Assembly (NCBI GenBank): GCA_030431715.1
Contig: JAUIIO010000003.1
Span: forward strand, 124,001 to 188,000
Reading direction: 5' to 3'
Source: a bacterium
Lineage (GTDB): Bacteria > Bdellovibrionota_C > UBA2361 > RFPC01
DNA length: 64,000 nt
This document shows positions 9,164-17,894 of this stretch, piece by piece (the first letter of the stretch is position 1; every line of letters starts with the position of its first letter). The translations under genes and the position numbers were made by a program. The notes below the pieces were generated by a model, which was not told the DNA's origin, searched no databases, and was given only the letters and a program-made list of their open reading frames with translations.

Positions 9164-9244
9164 TTAAGCGGCAAGACTGAGGGCAATGGAATGTGAGAAA
9201 TGACGCAATGCGTAACGTGCTAAAAATACTACAGGAAATTCCAT
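9164..9244 (-). pseudogene. Possible 3' remnant related to the neighbouring coiled-coil gene
   Basis: A short frame on the minus strand ends IALSLAA-stop. The 24 or so bases at its end closely match the end of the 8307-9089 gene (both read as reverse complement of TTARGCGGCAAGA). It is 26 codons long from an ATG at 9244. It may be the worn 3' end of a lost paralogue or a very small peptide gene; the evidence is only the shared tail. Confidence 0.3.
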
Positions 9245-9314
9245 TCTGGGATTCGTGTGTTTTTATTTGCCGTGATAAAATCACATACTAAATACCATTT
9301 TTAATAACATCACT

Positions 9315-10121
9315 ATGTTAGTCTCCCATCAGCATCCCAATGAGTTGTCAACACAGGTCAAAGAAGGCCTTGCCGCAATAGGTGAAGTGATAGAAGCCAC
9401 TCAGGAATCGCCAGTAATTAAGGCGCACGCTGAATTGTCTGACATGCGCAGGCGGGCACAGGAGCTCTATTCTGAACTTCAAGCGCGTGATTCAGAAGAT
9501 GATCGCATTCCAATACTATGTGGGAGAACGCTTGAGTTAAGAGATCAAGTCAAAAAAGCGATTGCTGATCTTACATATCAGCTAGTGGTTGTCTGTCCTG
9601 AGACAGGCCAGTGGAAGGAAGACTTAAATGATATCGTTGATACCGCAGTCTATTCTGTAAATGAAAATGGACGAGGAATTGTTACCTGTGTACTCTATAT
9701 TGATCACTATAGGAAAAATACTGCCTCCATTCAGCTACAAACAATTGAAGATGGTTCAGATAAGGTTTCAATAGTTTTTAAAGAGATATGGAATATTGGC
9801 CTCACTGACTGCCCGTACTTTGACTCATTCTTTGAGGATATGTGCGAAGAATTTACTTATAGCACTCTTCATGAACACGAGTTGGCAGAATATGAGTTTG
9901 GAATAAAGTTTGAAGCGATAGATAAAGAAGCCATACCTCAACGCCTAACTAAGCTTTTATCAATACTCAATGCGCATCGTCAGCATGCAATGTCATATGG
10001 CAAAAAGCCGGTAGATGGCGCGAGGCCCTTAAAAAAGGAGCGCTGGCTACAGTATCTCGGAGTACTCGATCAAGCTACTGATTGGAGCTTCCGTCCCCTT
10101 GACGAAAGTTATTTTAGCTAA
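9315..10121 (+). CDS. Unknown soluble protein
   Basis: The protein has 268 residues, with no signal peptide and no membrane helix. An N-terminal helical section (about residues 1-85) precedes a mixed alpha/beta part with a beta pair VTCVLYIDHYRKNTASIQL. The C-terminal part is helical again. No known motif is visible. It stops two bases before the convergent SDR gene. The start lacks a strong ribosome site. Confidence 0.55.
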   Translation: MLVSHQHPNELSTQVKEGLAAIGEVIEATQESPVIKAHAELSDMRRRAQELYSELQARDSEDDRIPILCGRTLELRDQVKKAIADLTYQLVVVCPETGQWKEDLNDIVDTAVYSVNENGRGIVTCVLYIDHYRKNTASIQLQTIEDGSDKVSIVFKEIWNIGLTDCPYFDSFFEDMCEEFTYSTLHEHELAEYEFGIKFEAIDKEAIPQRLTKLLSILNAHRQHAMSYGKKPVDGARPLKKERWLQYLGVLDQATDWSFRPLDESYFS

Positions 10122-10122
10122 T

Positions 10123-10854
10123 TCATCCTTCAATTACGCTGTTTGCAAAGCTTTCATAAGCTTCGCCCATCTCCTTAGCCATTGAGTCAGGAAAAAGGTG
10201 AAATGCGCCTGATTTGAGCGAAGAGACAATTCCTTCAGCTACAACAGACGGTGGCTCACCATGTCCTTCAAAGCCTGCCTCTTTACCCATGTCAGTTTCA
10301 ATTGGTCCGGGATGGACGCTCAACACATGAGTCTGCTGTTCAAGGAGCTCGGTACGTAGCGCCTGCGTAAGGGAATATGCAGCAGCTTTAGAGGCGCAAT
10401 AGGTAGAAAAATCCGGGAAGGATTTAAGAGACGCAACGGAATTAAGTTGAACAAAAGCTCCACCACCGTTGTTCTTAAGTACAGGAGCAAATGCTTGAGC
10501 TATTCGTAGAAGGCCGTAAACATTTACATCAAGTTCTTCTTTAAGGGTTATAAGCGCATTTTTATCAAGTGGCTTTGCGCATCTTAAAATCCCTGCATTG
10601 TTAATGACAATGTTTGCATCTGAGGCTTCTGTTGCAAGTTGTACGAGAGATTCCGGTTCTTGCAAGTCAGCCTTGATGGCTACTACTTTTTCTCCGAATT
10701 GCTCACAAAGTGCATCCGCAGACTCAAGGCGACGAACCGCCGCATAAACTTTTGCAGCACCATGTTTAACAAATGCCTCAACAATTGCTTTTCCTATACC
10801 ACGGTTTGCCCCGGAAACTACTACTTTTGATTGTTCAATTGAGATATTGCTCAT
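10123..10854 (-). CDS. Short-chain dehydrogenase/reductase (SDR), classical type
   Basis: The protein has 243 residues, typical for classical SDRs. The cofactor motif is SGANRGIGKA near residue 14 (TGxxxGxG with Ser for Thr), NNAG follows at about residue 86, and the catalytic Tyr-Lys pair is in YCASK after the Ser of NSVASL. The start at 10854 has GAGGA upstream. The family reduces or oxidises carbonyl and hydroxyl groups with NAD(P)H; the substrate cannot be told from sequence. It is a single gene between convergent and divergent neighbours. Confidence 0.88.
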   Translation of the reverse strand: MSNISIEQSKVVVSGANRGIGKAIVEAFVKHGAAKVYAAVRRLESADALCEQFGEKVVAIKADLQEPESLVQLATEASDANIVINNAGILRCAKPLDKNALITLKEELDVNVYGLLRIAQAFAPVLKNNGGGAFVQLNSVASLKSFPDFSTYCASKAAAYSLTQALRTELLEQQTHVLSVHPGPIETDMGKEAGFEGHGEPPSVVAEGIVSSLKSGAFHLFPDSMAKEMGEAYESFANSVIEG

Positions 10855-10991
10855 TTGGAATCCTCTTTAATCACTACACTTATCTAGATATCCTGCATGT
10901 AATGAGAGAAAGCACAAGAGCGGCTATCTATTTCTCTATAATCAAAGTCTTATCGTGTGCTACTATAGCTGCGTTCTGACATGGAGGGGCT

Positions 10992-11735
10992 ATGTGTAAT
11001 CTTCGTATAATTTTTCTCTTTCTCATTTCTACAAGCCTATTTTTCGGCTGTGGATACAAGAAGGCCTTAGAGCCAGCTGCACCTGCAGGATTCGTTGATA
11101 GGAAGCATAGTAATCTCGCAAGCGATCGCGCACCATTTCAATATGTGTGGCGTAAGGATGCTAATGATTCGCGGGTAGAGATCTATAAGAGAGGTTCTTA
11201 TAAAATATATGTAGCTCCGGTTACGACTCGTTTTTTAAAGTTTGATGGTAAAGATTCTGATTTAAAAGAGAAGGCTGATGAGATCGCGAGGTATCTAGGT
11301 GATCGCATTAATACTGAGATTGCTAAACGGGAAGGGAAATCGATAAAAGCATATCCAGTTAAGAGTAGAGAGGATGCGGATATGTATCTTGAAATCGCGC
11401 TTACTGAAATTGGACTGGGGAATCCGATTCTTTACACAGGGGCATGGCTCCTTCCTCTCCCCGGAACCGGCACTGCAGTTGATAGCATGCAGCAGCCCGT
11501 GCTTGCATTTGAAGGTCGTTTTACAGCTGCAAAAACAAATGAGATCATTGCTGAAGCTGCGGATAGAAAGATCCCGCCCGTAAGGATTCTTGATTTGAAT
11601 AAGGTAACCTCTAAAATGGGACCACTCCGTGAGATTAGCAATAATTGGGCTATCGAAATTGCTAACTCTGTTCAGGCGAAGCTTGATGAAGAAGCAGTAT
11701 CGAGAACCGCGGCCTTTACTGTGCTTCCATGGTAG
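10992..11735 (+). CDS. DUF3313-like lipoprotein
   Basis: The protein has 247 residues from the ATG at 10992, which follows GGAGGGG at 10983-10989. The N-terminus is a lipoprotein signal with lipobox SLFFGC (Cys20), so it is anchored to a membrane on the periplasmic side. The body (IYVAPVTTRFL, then a DADMYLEIALTEIG segment and a helical end) resembles DUF3313-type lipoproteins, which have no firm function. It is divergent from the SDR gene. Confidence 0.7.
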   Translation: MCNLRIIFLFLISTSLFFGCGYKKALEPAAPAGFVDRKHSNLASDRAPFQYVWRKDANDSRVEIYKRGSYKIYVAPVTTRFLKFDGKDSDLKEKADEIARYLGDRINTEIAKREGKSIKAYPVKSREDADMYLEIALTEIGLGNPILYTGAWLLPLPGTGTAVDSMQQPVLAFEGRFTAAKTNEIIAEAADRKIPPVRILDLNKVTSKMGPLREISNNWAIEIANSVQAKLDEEAVSRTAAFTVLPW

Positions 11736-11762
11736 TGACTATGGTTTCGACTACTCGTGGGT

Positions 11763-12656
11763 TTATGTGTAGTCGTCACCAATTAGTATAGGGAATACCT
11801 TTGGTCTTCTGTGGTACACCTCAGCTTTTGGGTAGATTGCAACAGGCCAGCGTACTATGGCGGGGAGATCGTGGTCCAGAGTGAAGTGATGTTTCTTCTG
11901 GCCTAGGCAGAAGATTTCAGGACCGTACATCGAATCTTTCTGCTCAGCCTGAAGATGAAGTATTTCGCGCAATTTTAGAATTTCTAGCTCTTTCTCATCT
12001 AGAAGATGAGCATGTGTCGTGAACTCAAGGTCACTAAAGCCTGACGCCGTAAGTGCAAATTGAATCTCATTTGGTGTCCATTCTCTATTGTGTCTCTGGT
12101 AGAGTGATGTTGGCTTATATTCTATTTCAGAACCAGGATTTATACCCATTAGAATGTTTACTATGCGGGAGGCAGCAGCAGCATTAGGTGTAGAGATGAT
12201 GATGTGACCGTCATCTTTTAGCACCCTGTTAAATTCTAATAGAGTCCACATCGGATCGATTATGAGATGTTCTAGAACGTCGCAGAAGAGAATCGTTCCG
12301 ATGGATTTATCCGGAATTGGAAGACGATCCTTATCGCAGTGAAAGGGATGACATGCGATCGGCTGACCATCAATGTTTAAGTTATTGCCTTTTATCTCAG
12401 TGACTTCATACGGGAGCATCTCGGGAAGATACTTTTTGATTGGGCGGTAGAAGATCCCGTGTCCCGACGCAACGTCAAGCGTCGGGCCTTTAAGCTTCTG
12501 ACGGTTTGCTAACATCATTGCAAAGATGCGGTGTAATCTAACGACGCTGTCTTTTACGTAGCCTTCTGGCAGGGGCTCTCCGCCTCCCAGTACGCTCTCA
12601 AACTCGTCACGATCGAGGCCGTTGTAAACTTTATCTGTACTATGAGGTTTGGTCAC
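11763..12656 (-). CDS. Class I SAM-dependent methyltransferase
   Basis: The protein has 297 residues from a GTG at 12656. Motif I is LDVASGHGIFYRPI, and the DVLEHLIIDPMWTLLEFNRV and LKDDGHIIISTPNA segments are typical of the UbiE/Methyltransf_11 group. The long insert after that, with an Asn-Pro-Gly loop and a WTPNEIQFALTASGF helix, is often seen in methyltransferases working on small molecules or sugars near surface-glycan genes. No partner is visible nearby, so the substrate is unknown. Confidence 0.78.
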   Translation of the reverse strand: MTKPHSTDKVYNGLDRDEFESVLGGGEPLPEGYVKDSVVRLHRIFAMMLANRQKLKGPTLDVASGHGIFYRPIKKYLPEMLPYEVTEIKGNNLNIDGQPIACHPFHCDKDRLPIPDKSIGTILFCDVLEHLIIDPMWTLLEFNRVLKDDGHIIISTPNAAAASRIVNILMGINPGSEIEYKPTSLYQRHNREWTPNEIQFALTASGFSDLEFTTHAHLLDEKELEILKLREILHLQAEQKDSMYGPEIFCLGQKKHHFTLDHDLPAIVRWPVAIYPKAEVYHRRPKVFPILIGDDYT

Positions 12657-12840
12657 TGATGCCCTTTATCTTATGATGAGGATTTTATCAGTAAGAACGT
12701 TTAGTGGCCAGCGGGAATCTCCAGTAATTCCTTAGCCATATCCTTTTAGGGCATCATTTCGCGGGGAATATTTTGACCTTTTGAATCGTGTATTTTATCC
12801 TGCAAGCACAGGTTCAGGCGATCCTCGAAGGGACTCTCAA

Positions 12841-13182
12841 ATGGTTGTCAAAGAATATGTGCCGTTACTTGTTCTGTTCATTGCCGTCGTCTTAGTTGAT
12901 GCGAAATTTCAGACCGATTTTCTTGAAGGATTGTTGTCGAGCATTATCTTCATGAGTGTTCTTGTTCACCTTCTTCGCCAGCGTGGAGAAGATGATGAGG
13001 ACATAAGATTAAGGCTTCGATGCTTTTTCATGACGATCGTTCCGGTTAATGGCATCGGCTATATGCTGGCTATCGATGACAACATCATGGCACGCTTCTT
13101 AAGCAGCGCAGCTGCTATGCTTGTTGGATATTTCTATGTGAGCAATCAGGTCCTCGATCAAGAAGACTCGGTTGCCGAATAG
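12841..13182 (+). CDS. Small inner-membrane protein, three to four predicted helices
   Basis: The protein has 113 residues from the ATG at 12841, preceded by GAAGGGA; a TTG at 12781 would add 20 polar residues and has no ribosome site. Hydrophobic helices are near residues 5-22, 29-45, 61-78 and 84-101, with a charged loop RQRGEDDEDIRLRLR between the second and third. The family is not recognised. A hairpin that may act as terminator lies 30 bp after its stop. Confidence 0.55.
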   Translation: MVVKEYVPLLVLFIAVVLVDAKFQTDFLEGLLSSIIFMSVLVHLLRQRGEDDEDIRLRLRCFFMTIVPVNGIGYMLAIDDNIMARFLSSAAAMLVGYFYVSNQVLDQEDSVAE

Positions 13183-13212
13183 TCTTATCATCATGGTTTG
13201 AATCATTTCCTA

Positions 13213-13242
13213 CGTGTGGGGAGCCCCGTCGCCCCCCACACG
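13213..13242 (+). terminator. Hairpin downstream of the membrane-protein gene
   Basis: CGTGTGGGG at 13213-13221 pairs with CCCCACACG at 13234-13242, a 9-bp perfect GC-rich stem. It is followed by CATTTCTT rather than a clean T run, so it is a probable but not ideal intrinsic terminator. Confidence 0.5.
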
Positions 13243-13257
13243 CATTTCTTGAGATTG

Positions 13258-13335
13258 GTCTCACCGGGCGGTACGCTCTTAGAGAGAGAAGCAGATCCTC
13301 TCACAAGTGGTTCAGTTAGGTTCCGCCCTGAGACT
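13258..13335. other. Possible structured leader before the unknown 325-residue gene
   Basis: GGGCGG near 13267 and CCGCCC near 13323 can pair and enclose further short self-complementary stretches (CTCTTAGAGAG and its surroundings). This may be a structured 5' leader or small RNA for the gene starting at 13369. It matches no RNA family I know. Confidence 0.25.
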
Positions 13336-13368
13336 TTCTTAGCCTTATAGGAATGCTATACTTGGACT

Positions 13369-14346
13369 ATGCCGCAACCAAATGCTCTTCCTATTCAGGA
13401 TCCCTCTCAATCAAATGATCAATTCGCTACGCTTAATCTTGCCCAGAATATGGTTGGGACACGTCCGGGGACATTAAGTGATACTGATAACGATTCTGCT
13501 AGACTCGGAGTGTTACCCGAGGGACTTGAGCCAGTCAAAGAGCTTTGCCGCTTTGTTGAGGCGGCACAGACGGAGGAGGAGTTCGCTGGAGCCCACGCCA
13601 TGCGCAGACATATCATCAATCGTTTAAGAGGAGAGGCGCTGCCGCAGTATGTTCAGTATGTAAGTCATGCTGCCCATCGGAGTTCGCTAGATCATCCCGT
13701 TCGAACAAGAGTATTTCATGCGATGATCATGCACGATCTGGACCTTCTTCCCGCACACTGTCAATTCTTTGATGATAATAGAGGAACCCATCACAACACA
13801 GGATTTAATCCCTCAAACCTTATTGGGCTAGCATTTCGCGCGGCTTATATCTCAAGCTATATTCATCAGGACAACAGGTACTATCTCCGTTCTGCTAAAG
13901 TTGTTCGAAAAGCACTCTTGTCACTTAGCTGGGAAGCAATTTTTGGCGCTTCATCACGTGGCATGGGATCGCTTGCGTATTCGTCTCAAGTAGATGAACT
14001 GGCCTTTCGGCATTTAAAGACTCATCCAGAAGCAGCCGCTAGAAAGCTTGAAGATGGTATAGTATCTCAGCTGAAATATAATATGTACTATGGATCAAGA
14101 TACGATCCGAATGGACTTTTATCTCTTCAACGTGAGTATCTCGAAGCGCAGGTTCCTCTTGGTCGTATCGCAGAGATTATCGACTACGGCGTTGGTGTGT
14201 TAGCCTCGTGGCAAAACGGTGAAGCTGAGGAATCTTTACTGCGTGTAGTTAAGGAATTTGAAAAGGCCCAAGATCTCCTCGAAACTCAAGAGTTAGCAGA
14301 AAAGCTTATCTGGCGGGGGAAACATACTTCGCAACTTTTTGAGTAG
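13369..14346 (+). CDS. Unknown soluble helical protein
   Basis: The protein has 325 residues without signal peptide. The first 45 residues are polar and probably disordered. The rest is largely alpha-helical with several His residues (HAMIMHDLDLLPAHCQF, THHNTG). I do not recognise a family. Its 3' end faces the end of the next gene 21 bp away. The start ATG at 13369 is preceded by TATACT, possibly a -10 box placed close to the start. Confidence 0.6.
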   Translation: MPQPNALPIQDPSQSNDQFATLNLAQNMVGTRPGTLSDTDNDSARLGVLPEGLEPVKELCRFVEAAQTEEEFAGAHAMRRHIINRLRGEALPQYVQYVSHAAHRSSLDHPVRTRVFHAMIMHDLDLLPAHCQFFDDNRGTHHNTGFNPSNLIGLAFRAAYISSYIHQDNRYYLRSAKVVRKALLSLSWEAIFGASSRGMGSLAYSSQVDELAFRHLKTHPEAAARKLEDGIVSQLKYNMYYGSRYDPNGLLSLQREYLEAQVPLGRIAEIIDYGVGVLASWQNGEAEESLLRVVKEFEKAQDLLETQELAEKLIWRGKHTSQLFE

Positions 14347-14367
14347 TAAGAAGCACTCATATACTTT

Positions 14368-14880
14368 CTATTCTTGAAGCAGAATTCTGGCCACTTCGAT
14401 ACCTTTTTGCGTCATAAAGAGGTAGTGCCTTTTGCCGTACATGTGAGGCGAGTCAGCAAGTATTCCGAGCGCTTTTAAGTACTGACGATAAGTATCAGCG
14501 TTAAGCTTTGTTACCCCTGCTTGCTCAAGCTCCTTCGGACGAAAGTAGTGTCCGGGGATATTATCTGGAGAGACGGCCTTGAGGTAGTTGTAGAGTTCTA
14601 CAAAATATGGCTTCGCGTACTTTTGCCCTGATAGCACTTCTGCAGATTCTTCAGCGGTAAGCATCTTGCCGATATATTTTTTATGTTTACTACTTACCTG
14701 ACCGTAGAGTTCCATTCTTAGTTCAGGTCTTTCTTTTGCGAGTTCAACAAGGGCCAGATCTAAGACTTCTTTTGCTTCAGCTCCTGATTTCACTTTAGCC
14801 AATGCTGTATGGATATCAGGAAATGAGAGCGCCGTGAGAGCGTCGACTTGTTCTTGCGGTTGGACGGGTAACTTAGCCAT
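14368..14880 (-). CDS. Unknown protein with a possible winged-helix C-terminal part
   Basis: The protein has 170 residues. The N-terminal half is helical. The C-terminal part, about residues 112-168 (HYFRPKELEQAGVTKLNADT, then a short strand pair and MTQKGIEVARILL), looks like a small winged-helix fold ending in the TxxGxxxA pattern common in DNA-binding wings. This is a weak resemblance. It may be a small regulator or a chromosome-associated protein. Confidence 0.5.
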   Translation of the reverse strand: MAKLPVQPQEQVDALTALSFPDIHTALAKVKSGAEAKEVLDLALVELAKERPELRMELYGQVSSKHKKYIGKMLTAEESAEVLSGQKYAKPYFVELYNYLKAVSPDNIPGHYFRPKELEQAGVTKLNADTYRQYLKALGILADSPHMYGKRHYLFMTQKGIEVARILLQE

Positions 14881-14973
14881 TATTCAGTTCTGATTAGTGT
14901 ACAGCTGTATTTTATTCTAAATAAGAAAGTTAAGAAAATCAGTGAATCGAAAGCGCGGGAGGTGCCGTGAAGT

Positions 14974-15222
14974 TTAGGAGAGCGGAATTCTCATAAGTGC
15001 CATAGTGCAGATCACTATCACGCCACAGCGGGCCGTTAGCGCTAGCGCAAAGATAAACGGCTCTTTCCTGTACAGGCACTCACGGCCCATCCAGTGCTCG
15101 CGGGAGTTTTGAGGAGAAAAGCTACGTACATACGTGCGTCCACTAGCAACAGCCGAATAAAGGCTTAACGCGGCCCAACCTATCATTGCAATTGAAAGTA
15201 CATCTGGAATGCATTGATTCAT
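14974..15222 (-). CDS. Small membrane protein, two predicted helices
   Basis: The protein has 82 residues. Hydrophobic segments lie near residues 7-26 (VLSIAMIGWAALSLYSAVAS) and 56-78 (FIFALALTARCGVIVICTM), separated by a basic, polar loop. No family is recognised and the start lacks a clear ribosome site, so the gene call is moderate. Confidence 0.45.
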   Translation of the reverse strand: MNQCIPDVLSIAMIGWAALSLYSAVASGRTYVRSFSPQNSREHWMGRECLYRKEPFIFALALTARCGVIVICTMALMRIPLS

Positions 15223-15343
15223 ACATCAGACATACGTCGAAGTACTGAAATTACTTTAGTTGTTGAGGCTCTTTAGAGTGGTGTTGAGGTAGAGATTCAG
15301 GACTCTTCTTATTCTCAACAGCAAAATGCGGGGAAAGAACGAC

Positions 15344-15661
15344 TTAGGGAGTCCAGTCGTAGCTATCTTTCTCACCCTGATAGGTGACATGTATTCTAAT
15401 CATGCCGGGCAAGCGATTTGTAGTAACCCCGAGTCCATTTTTGCCAAAGACCAGTTTGAAGATATTATCTCTACTTTCTTTTTGTACTCGCTCTAAAGTC
15501 TCTTTGTTGTTTCCTTTGGGCTCGCTCAGCTTCTCATAAGCACTATCAAGCTCATGACGTGCTGCCTTTATGGTAGAGGCAATAGTGTCTGTAGCCTCGT
15601 CAGCGTGTGCCAGAACTGAAGAGAGTAGAACTAAGAGGATTATTTGGAATACTTTAATCAT
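15344..15661 (-). CDS. Small secreted protein of unknown function
   Basis: The protein has 105 residues from the ATG at 15661, which starts a standard signal peptide (MIKVFQIILLVLLSSVLAHA, cut after Ala20). An upstream in-frame ATG at 15679 would spoil the signal's basic start. The mature protein has a charged helix followed by a short beta part ending in DSYDWTP. It is probably periplasmic. No family is recognised. Confidence 0.6.
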   Translation of the reverse strand: MIKVFQIILLVLLSSVLAHADEATDTIASTIKAARHELDSAYEKLSEPKGNNKETLERVQKESRDNIFKLVFGKNGLGVTTNRLPGMIRIHVTYQGEKDSYDWTP

Positions 15662-15852
15662 AGCTTGTCCGTAAAACATGTTACAGGATTTATAATACGA
15701 AGCGGCCGAGTTCTATGCTAGCGCCTTTTTTGAGTATGGTAGCATCGCTCTTTTGCTATTTATTCTTGGTGAGATTGAGCTTTCGCCTGACACAATTATG
15801 ATTTACGCTTTGAGGTATTGAAAATTCACTTTAGCTTTCTCCGGTATATTTT

Positions 15853-16341
15853 ATGTCTCTAACTCAGGAATTTAAGAAGTTCGTATTGCGCGGTAATCTT
15901 ATGGATATGGCCATCGGCTTTACCGTTGGCGCTGCATTTACAACAGTAGCAAAATCTTTAGTGAACGATCTTATTATGCCGCCTATCGGACTCCTACTGG
16001 GAGGAGCGGATTTTAGCGATCTCTTTGTTGTGATTGCCGATGGGGAAAAGGTAGCGCCACCTTATCTCACCTTAAAAGCTGCTCAAGAAGCCGGAGCGGT
16101 GACTCTCAATTTTGGCACATTTATTAATAATGTTATTTCTCTTCTGCTCGTAGCGGTAGCTATGTTCATTCTTATTCGTGTAATTAATCGTGTAGATGAT
16201 GCACTTGAGCAAGAGCTAGATGACCCGCCAAAAGAGCCTGAGGAGCCTTCTGAAAAGAAGTGCCCTTACTGTAGGACTACGATAGCATTTCGTGCGATAC
16301 GATGCCCAGCTTGCACCTCTGCCCTTGCTGAGTCAGCCTGA
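15853..16341 (+). CDS. mscL: Large-conductance mechanosensitive channel with C-terminal zinc ribbon
   Basis: The protein has 162 residues. The first 120 match MscL: an N-terminal amphipathic helix ([20 protein letters not shown]), TM1 with [20 protein letters not shown], a periplasmic loop and TM2 ([18 protein letters not shown]), then the charged cytoplasmic helix. MscL forms a pentamer in the inner membrane and opens at high tension during osmotic downshock. Beyond the usual end there is CPYC-N11-CPAC, a zinc-ribbon or rubredoxin-like knuckle pair, making the protein longer than the common 130-140 residues. It stands alone with its own terminator-like hairpin. Confidence 0.93.
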   Translation: MSLTQEFKKFVLRGNLMDMAIGFTVGAAFTTVAKSLVNDLIMPPIGLLLGGADFSDLFVVIADGEKVAPPYLTLKAAQEAGAVTLNFGTFINNVISLLLVAVAMFILIRVINRVDDALEQELDDPPKEPEEPSEKKCPYCRTTIAFRAIRCPACTSALAESA

Positions 16342-16353
16342 CACTTTTTTGAG

Positions 16354-16376
16354 GCCCCCACGAGTTCCGTGAGGGC
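16354..16376 (+). terminator. Probable terminator hairpin after mscL
   Basis: GCCCCCACG at 16354-16362 and CGTGAGGGC at about 16368-16376 pair with one mismatch around a 5-base loop, 13 bp after the mscL stop. There is no long T tract after it. Confidence 0.5.
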
Positions 16377-16414
16377 TTATAGGAAAGCCTAGGGGAGCCC
16401 CTAAGCTATCAGAT

Positions 16415-16789
16415 TTAGAATGCAGAAGTAGTATTTGTTTCACATTCAAATCTCAGGAGCTCTGTACGGAGCTGCCTTAAGAAAGGACGAACTGCTAATG
16501 GGGCACGAGAACGTGCTCGGTTAGCTCTACGTTTCTCACGCTTGATACACCTAGCCTGTCTCTTTGCGGATTTAAAACAACACTTGTTGCTTACACTATC
16601 GAGTACGTCAGTAACAGTTAAGCCTTGCTCTCGGTCTCCAGCGCAATTCGCATCTTCACGACAAGTAGTAATATTCATGTCCATACACTCAACGAGTGAT
16701 TCCGCAGACGGGCAACTATCAACAGCGAATGAGACCCCCGGAAGACTAATTAAAATCAGGTTAATTGCAAAAAATCGCAAAACTTTCAT
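16415..16789 (-). CDS. Small secreted Cys-rich basic protein
   Basis: The protein has 124 residues from the ATG at 16789, which has AAGGA upstream and begins a signal peptide (MKVLRFFAINLILISLPGVS). The mature part has nine Cys residues in its first 65 residues (CPSAESLVEC, CREDANC, CC), so disulfide bonds are likely, followed by a basic, helical, Arg-rich end (KREKRRANRARSR). It is one of several small exported Cys-containing proteins in this part of the window. No family is recognised. Confidence 0.6.
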   Translation of the reverse strand: MKVLRFFAINLILISLPGVSFAVDSCPSAESLVECMDMNITTCREDANCAGDREQGLTVTDVLDSVSNKCCFKSAKRQARCIKREKRRANRARSRAPLAVRPFLRQLRTELLRFECETNTTSAF

Positions 16790-17231
16790 AGTTCGATCCT
16801 TATTGTTTGTTTCGTTTACAAGTTGCGAAGCGCTAGTGCCCAGTGCCACATGAAAGCGCCAGAATAATTATGATGCGATGTTACCCCGGGCAGTTTGATC
16901 TTAGTATGAGCAGCGTCATATATGAAGCTTAAAAATAATTGTCGCATACATGTCGGGGTGTTACGCAAGAAGACTGATGTAAAAAAACAGAATTTGAAGC
17001 TTTGCAGCGAAGAACAGTTGAGAAAAAGACTTAAAATGCATAACAGTAAGAAGAATTAGATCCGCTGGGGAAGAGAAGCTGGTTTCTCTAGCAAGGAGTT
17101 AGAGGCTAGTAGAATTTCGCAAAATGTATTCACGAGTTCATTTTGCGAGTAGCAGACTAAAGCTTTGATAGCTGCAGGACGACTCTGGGTAGGATCCTCT
17201 GGATCTTACCTTTATCAATAGGAGTCAATCT
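16790..17231. other. Gene-free stretch with two strong inverted repeats
   Basis: No credible gene is seen in these 442 bp. A perfect 9-bp inverted repeat (CGCAAAATG at 17118-17126 with CATTTTGCG at 17139-17147) and a 10-bp hairpin with a 3-base loop and one G-U pair (17188-17197 with 17201-17210) lie just before the secreted-protein gene at 17232. They may be a terminator, leader structure or operator. Confidence 0.4.
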
Positions 17232-17762
17232 ATGAAGCAGCAGGTCACGCTATTACTTGTCTTGAGTTTTTTCTTATTCATTCCATCAGTATACGCACAG
17301 GAAGAAGAGTCGAGTGAGGGCGTAACCGTCTCATTTGAAGAAATTATTGACATCATCGAAGCACGTTGTCCATGTGCTCAGATTGGAGAAGAAGAGGAAG
17401 AGGAAAGCGAGATAGAAGTAAGTGATGAAGAGGAATCACCAGAAGAAGGAGAGGGATTAGAAAACGAAATTCCTGAAAAATCTGATAGCTTTTGTCGTTC
17501 AAAACTCGCAAACCCCGGTAAATTTAAACAAGGCGTACGCTTTCTTTCGGACTTAGGACTTCTGGCGCTTGGAGAAGATGAAAGCTTAAAAGATGTCTTT
17601 GATGCTTTTAAAGAGGCAAGAAAAGACTGGCGCGGGAAAAAAGGGAAAAAACCTGGGAAGAACAAGGGCCCGAAGAAGCCTAAGAAACCTGAAGGTTCAG
17701 AAAATCCAGAAAACCCAGAAGGGCCGGAAAATCCAGAAGGACCTGAGGGACCTGAAGTATAA
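17232..17762 (+). CDS. Secreted acidic protein with a Pro/Glu/Gly repeat tail
   Basis: The protein has 176 residues. The start at 17232 follows AGGAG, and the N-terminus is a signal peptide ending near VYAQ. Next come a short segment with CPC, a long Glu-rich acidic stretch (EEEEEESEIEVSDEEE), a helical core, a Lys/Gly/Pro basic patch, and a tail of imperfect ENPEGP repeats to the C-terminus. Such charged low-complexity tails suit a periplasmic or surface linker. A strong terminator follows 21 bp downstream. Confidence 0.65.
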   Translation: MKQQVTLLLVLSFFLFIPSVYAQEEESSEGVTVSFEEIIDIIEARCPCAQIGEEEEEESEIEVSDEEESPEEGEGLENEIPEKSDSFCRSKLANPGKFKQGVRFLSDLGLLALGEDESLKDVFDAFKEARKDWRGKKGKKPGKNKGPKKPKKPEGSENPENPEGPENPEGPEGPEV

Positions 17763-17783
17763 ACCCCGTCACCAGATTAAAAA

Positions 17784-17813
17784 GCGAGGAGCACTTCATG
17801 GCTCCTCGCTTTT
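17784..17813 (+). terminator. Intrinsic terminator
   Basis: GCGAGGAGC at 17784-17792 pairs perfectly with GCTCCTCGC at 17801-17809 around an 8-base loop, followed directly by TTTT. It ends the secreted acidic-protein transcript. Confidence 0.85.
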
Positions 17814-17894
17814 GAGCCCTCACCTGAGAGGAGATCTGCAATTCCCAGACTTAAGTACTATCACTTTCTCTTGATGATCTGAAACAACCACTTG

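Noticed and set aside
13258..13335. GAAGCAG-containing structured stretch considered as SRP RNA
   Set aside because: The conserved SRP loop sequence and symmetric internal loop are absent.
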